Assembly: GCF_002483235.1 (NCBI RefSeq)
Contig: NZ_DLHN01000018.1
Location: 77,530-141,529, forward strand
Source: Pedobacter glucosidilyticus
Lineage (GTDB): Bacteria; Bacteroidota; Bacteroidia; Sphingobacteriales; Sphingobacteriaceae
Direction of reading: 5' to 3'
Length of the DNA: 64,000 nucleotides
The notes under the pieces were generated by a model. The model had not been told where the DNA came from. It saw only the letters and a list, made by a program, of their open reading frames with translations, and ran no database searches. Made by a program: the position numbers and the translations under genes. Positions 62,016 through 64,000 of this stretch are shown here, piece by piece; the first letter of the stretch is position 1, and the number at the start of each line of letters is the position of its first letter.

Positions 62016-62660
62016 TTAAGCTATCAGGATATTTCCTGCATACTTGCTGTTAGCGATCTCTTTTCCATTTTCAGAAATCCAGCCTACATATACATGCACC
62101 TCTTTGGTGCTATAATCGGCCGGTAAATCAAAAACGTAAGTGGTAGCTAATCTTGTTGCTTCGCCAATCACATAAATAGCTTCTGCCAGCTCAGGACAAA
62201 ATGCAACTACAATTAACTGATCCTCCGGCTTGGCTTTTCCTCTACCGCTATTGTTCTGCCACTCCAGATTTAGCTTAGCTGCCGTTACTGATGTTGCCAA
62301 CAAGCCTTCTACCTGAGGTAAATCTCCACGACTTAACATCACCATCGTGTAATCAATCTCCAGGTTTGGTGTTTCTCCTGTTAAGGCATTCTTCAAGTTG
62401 TAAGAGGTGGCACTATTAAAGCCTGTTTTCCCATTTGCATAGTTTTTAAAGCCTATCTCTAGCAAAGGCTTCATCGGTTTCAGAAAGCCATTCACCAAAG
62501 CAAACCTGGCTTGTTGCTCTAGCTGCTTGTCTGTAGCATTGGCATTGCCTCGTCTTCTGGTTAGGCTACGCATGTAGCTGATTCCACGCCATGAGGAACC
62601 TATCACTGTTCCTACTTTTCCGGTAAAGGCACCTAATATGCCCTGTAAATATTTTCCCAT
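62016..62660 (-). CDS. DUF6266 family protein
   Basis: 214 aa, no signal peptide. The N-terminus MGKYLQGILGAFTGKVGTVI, then SSWRGISYMRSLTRRRGNAN and TSYNLKNALTG, is the DUF6266 pattern known to me from Bacteroidota genomes; function unknown. The C-terminal half is beta-rich (YVFDLPADYSTKEVHVYVGW). It has its own terminator and is preceded by an unusual decamer array and a hairpin region, suggesting strong and regulated expression. In this setting it could be a structural protein, or the cargo of the lysis-like genes downstream; both are inference. Confidence 0.8.
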   Translation of the reverse strand: MGKYLQGILGAFTGKVGTVIGSSWRGISYMRSLTRRRGNANATDKQLEQQARFALVNGFLKPMKPLLEIGFKNYANGKTGFNSATSYNLKNALTGETPNLEIDYTMVMLSRGDLPQVEGLLATSVTAAKLNLEWQNNSGRGKAKPEDQLIVVAFCPELAEAIYVIGEATRLATTYVFDLPADYSTKEVHVYVGWISENGKEIANSKYAGNILIA

Positions 62661-62780
62661 AATCTTATTTTTTTAAGGGTTAAACCATTCTGCAAAAGCT
62701 TCTTGTGTAGCGCTACCTGTCTTTTGTCTGCTCCAAAGGTGCTGGCTTGTTTAACTAATGTCAATGCCATCAGCCTATTT

Positions 62781-62830
62781 TGCCGGATTTTGCCGTCAGT
62801 TGCCGTCAGATGCCGGATTTTGCCAGTCTT
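62781..62830. repeat. Five phased TGCC-N6 decamers upstream of DUF6266
   Basis: Five consecutive 10-bp units: TGCCGGATTT, TGCCGTCAGT, TGCCGTCAGA, TGCCGGATTT, TGCCAGTCTT. A further TGCC lies 16 bp to the left of the first. The 10-bp period places every TGCC on the same face of the helix, as in an array of protein-binding sites. It lies about 120-170 bp before the DUF6266 start. Confidence 0.7.
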
Positions 62831-62863
62831 TTTGCACACTTCTTCGAGACCTCTTCGGGACTT

Positions 62864-62923
62864 GTTCGGGAAATAGGGGTCTTTTCCCGAACAACGCTCG
62901 AATCTGTCTGGGAGAAGACCCCT
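62864..62923. promoter_or_regulatory. Two mutually exclusive hairpins between the HTH gene and DUF6266
   Basis: Hairpin A: GTTCGGGAAA (62864-62873) with TTTCCCGAAC (62883-62892). Hairpin B: AGGGGTCTTTTCCC (62875-62888) with GGGAGAAGACCCCT (62910-62923). In plus-strand RNA, B is fully paired with one G-U pair; in minus-strand RNA it has one A-C mismatch. The two share bases 62883-62888 and cannot coexist. Confidence 0.6.
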
Positions 62924-62947
62924 GTCTGGTAGCTTAATTTTTGATAC

Positions 62948-63295
62948 CTATGGCGATCTTTCTAAAAGTGCCTCCACGTGTTTGACATTAAAGAATAGCT
63001 TACCGCCAACAAGTTTATAGGATAGCATCTGGTTTTTCCGGAGGTTAAATAGTGTACGCTCGCTAATTTTAAGCAATTGTAGCACCTCTTGCTTATCCAT
63101 CCATTGCTCTTGTAAACCTTTTTCGGTGTTTGTTTTGGCTACTCGCTTTTTTTGTTGTAATTGAAGTAGAATCTGAACCAGTACTTCTAAGCGTTCTCTT
63201 TCAAAATTATGCTTTAGCTGCTCTTGAATGCCTTTGTCTATACTTTGTAGTATTTTCTCTAAGCGGTATATTTTTGTCAATAAAACTTCAAACAT
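62948..63295 (-). CDS. Excisionase-like helix-turn-helix protein
   Basis: 115 aa. A C-terminal winged-helix/MerR-like HTH of the excisionase type (MDKQEVLQLLKISERTLFNL, then KNQMLSYKLVGGKLFFNVKH) is preceded by a charged helical N-terminal half, probably coiled coil. In Bacteroidota this type of protein is common in conjugative elements and prophages, where it controls excision or transcription. No integrase is nearby. It is the first gene of the minus-strand group that includes DUF6266 and the lysis-like genes, and may bind the decamer array downstream. Confidence 0.8.
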   Translation of the reverse strand: MFEVLLTKIYRLEKILQSIDKGIQEQLKHNFERERLEVLVQILLQLQQKKRVAKTNTEKGLQEQWMDKQEVLQLLKISERTLFNLRKNQMLSYKLVGGKLFFNVKHVEALLERSP

Positions 63296-63670
63296 AAGCG
63301 AAGCATTTAAGAAGCATTGGTTTGCTAGTGGTCAAAGAAAGGCTAACTGAAAAGGGCGTTGTGTTAGAGTGCTGATGATATGCACCCATGGTCATGATGT
63401 TTATCATAATGGTGATTGGTCGCTACAGTAATAGCGATGTCATAGGAAAGGGATTGCTGCAAGCAATATTTTTCTAAAATAAAAAATAGTTATTTAAAAA
63501 GGAAATACTCTAAAAGTATAAAGTAAAAAGTTAAAAGTAAAAAGACCTAAATATGAGGTAGTTTATAGAACAAAGTGAGTCTGTAATCTTATTTTTTGAT
63601 TTACTTGGAGGTTATTTTTTTCTTGTGCTCGTTTGCAACGAGTGCTTAACATAGTGTGGTGATTGTATCG

Positions 63671-63728
63671 TTTTTTAACCATAAGGACGCAAAGAGCAAT
63701 GAACTGGGTGGTCATGGTGATTTGTTTT
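63671..63728. repeat. Dispersed intergenic repeat, diverged copy
   Basis: TTTTTTAACCATAAGGACGC, AAAGAGCAATGAACTGGGTG, then GTCATGGTGATTTG. Shares the CTGGGTGGT...GTGATTTGTT part with the copy at 46266-46330 and the general layout with the copy at 63761. Confidence 0.6.
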
Positions 63729-63760
63729 AATCTTTTCGATTGTAGTGGTTTAACGGCAAA

Positions 63761-63812
63761 GATTTTTTAATGTTTTAACCGCAGAGGGCGCAGAGGACAC
63801 CGAGCTGGGTGG
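63761..63812. repeat. Dispersed intergenic repeat, close copy
   Basis: TTTTTTAATGTTTTAACCGC followed by AGAGGGCGCAGAGGACACCG and AGCTGGGTGG. Differs from the 46-kb copy at only a few positions over about 50 bp. Confidence 0.75.
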
Positions 63813-64000
63813 CTACTTGAAAGCTGTAGACTTTTTTTTGAGATGTTTCACTTTGTTCAACAAGGCGGAAAGGGAAGGTTGCAGCATGCTCTCCAACCAG
63901 TCATGCTGTATGAAAAGATATAGTAATTTGTAAAGCGAGGAACAAAGATCCTCTTGTAGTACATAAAGAGATGACCTATATGAAGGGATAGCCTTGCATG

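Larger units (their letters stand above)
63296..64000. other. Non-coding right end
   Basis: No open frame with coding character. Contents: an A-rich stretch with AAAGTAAAAAGTTAAAAG repeats near 63520-63541, and two copies of the dispersed intergenic repeat listed separately. The promoter of the HTH gene should lie at the left of this region. Confidence 0.6.

Noticed and set aside
62633..62839. Minus-strand 68-aa open frame reaching over the decamer array
   Set aside because: It overlaps the DUF6266 start in another frame, the translated decamers give low-complexity sequence with no domain, and the 10-bp period is not a multiple of three. The repeat array explains it better.
63296..64000. Mobile-element end, attachment site or tRNA at the right edge
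   Set aside because: No tRNA-like sequence, integrase or clear inverted or direct repeat pair bounding 60-63 kb could be found by eye.
1..64000. CRISPR arrays, rRNA, tRNA, insertion sequences
   Set aside because: No regularly spaced identical repeats with unique spacers, no rRNA or tRNA signatures and no transposase-like frames were seen.

Overview
The window is A+T-rich chromosomal DNA from a Bacteroidota bacterium, most likely a Sphingobacteriaceae member close to Pedobacter. Three things support this. It carries three SusC/SusD pairs with FecR/ECF-sigma or hybrid two-component control. The recognisable promoters are of the Bacteroidota type (TAnnTTTG near -7, TTG/TTTG near -33). Leaders are A-rich and lack Shine-Dalgarno sequences. 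I saw no rRNA, tRNA, CRISPR array, transposase or integrase.

Layout. (1) 1-7038, minus strand: a polysaccharide-utilisation locus (PUL) with a cut-off lyase-like lipoprotein, SusD, SusC with an STN domain, and a FecR anti-sigma factor that has no sigma gene beside it. (2) 7118-9699: housekeeping genes (DEAD-box helicase, TrmH-family methyltransferase, DUF4397 lipoprotein). (3) 9765-27833, minus strand: a second PUL run by an adjacent ECF sigma/FecR pair. After SusC/SusD and a large stem-loop comes a tight operon: a BNR propeller protein, a PQQ-type sugar dehydrogenase fused to cytochrome c, an Nramp-fold transporter lacking the metal-binding motifs, an SDR protein lacking the catalytic lysine, a DapA-like aldolase, a secreted propeller and a GH20 hexosaminidase. 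I read this as an uncharacterised uptake and catabolic pathway. (4) 28140-29109: cold-shock protein and 1-Cys peroxiredoxin.

(5) 29218-37221 looks like an oxygen-limitation module. A histidine kinase with a FixL-like PAS domain is next to a response regulator whose output half is a Crp/Fnr (FixK-like) domain. TGA-N6-TCA palindromes lie upstream of D-lactate dehydrogenase/hemN and in the divergent promoter between a CoA-transferase and an unrecognised 596-aa cysteine-containing protein. (6) 37427-46193: Nfu, a Pro-rich secreted protein, an AraC regulator, a 56-aa membrane protein, a GT2 glycosyltransferase, RecQ and a TolB-propeller amidohydrolase.

(7) 46563-59825, minus strand: a third PUL (SusC without STN, SusD, two GH43, a clan GH-A hydrolase, a hybrid two-component regulator and a mutarotase), probably for an arabinose- or xylose-containing glycan. 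(8) 60118-63295, minus strand: a compact phage-like lysis cassette (holin-like protein, CHAP endolysin, one-piece spanin-like lipoprotein) downstream of a DUF6266 gene and an excisionase-like HTH gene. No virion or integrase genes are in view, so it is either a prophage remnant or a domesticated release system. (9) 63296-64000 is non-coding and holds two copies of a dispersed repeat also found at 46.3 kb.

The strongest leads are the compact FixL/FixJ-K-like switch with its target sites, the lysis/DUF6266 cassette, and the Nramp-SDR-DapA operon.
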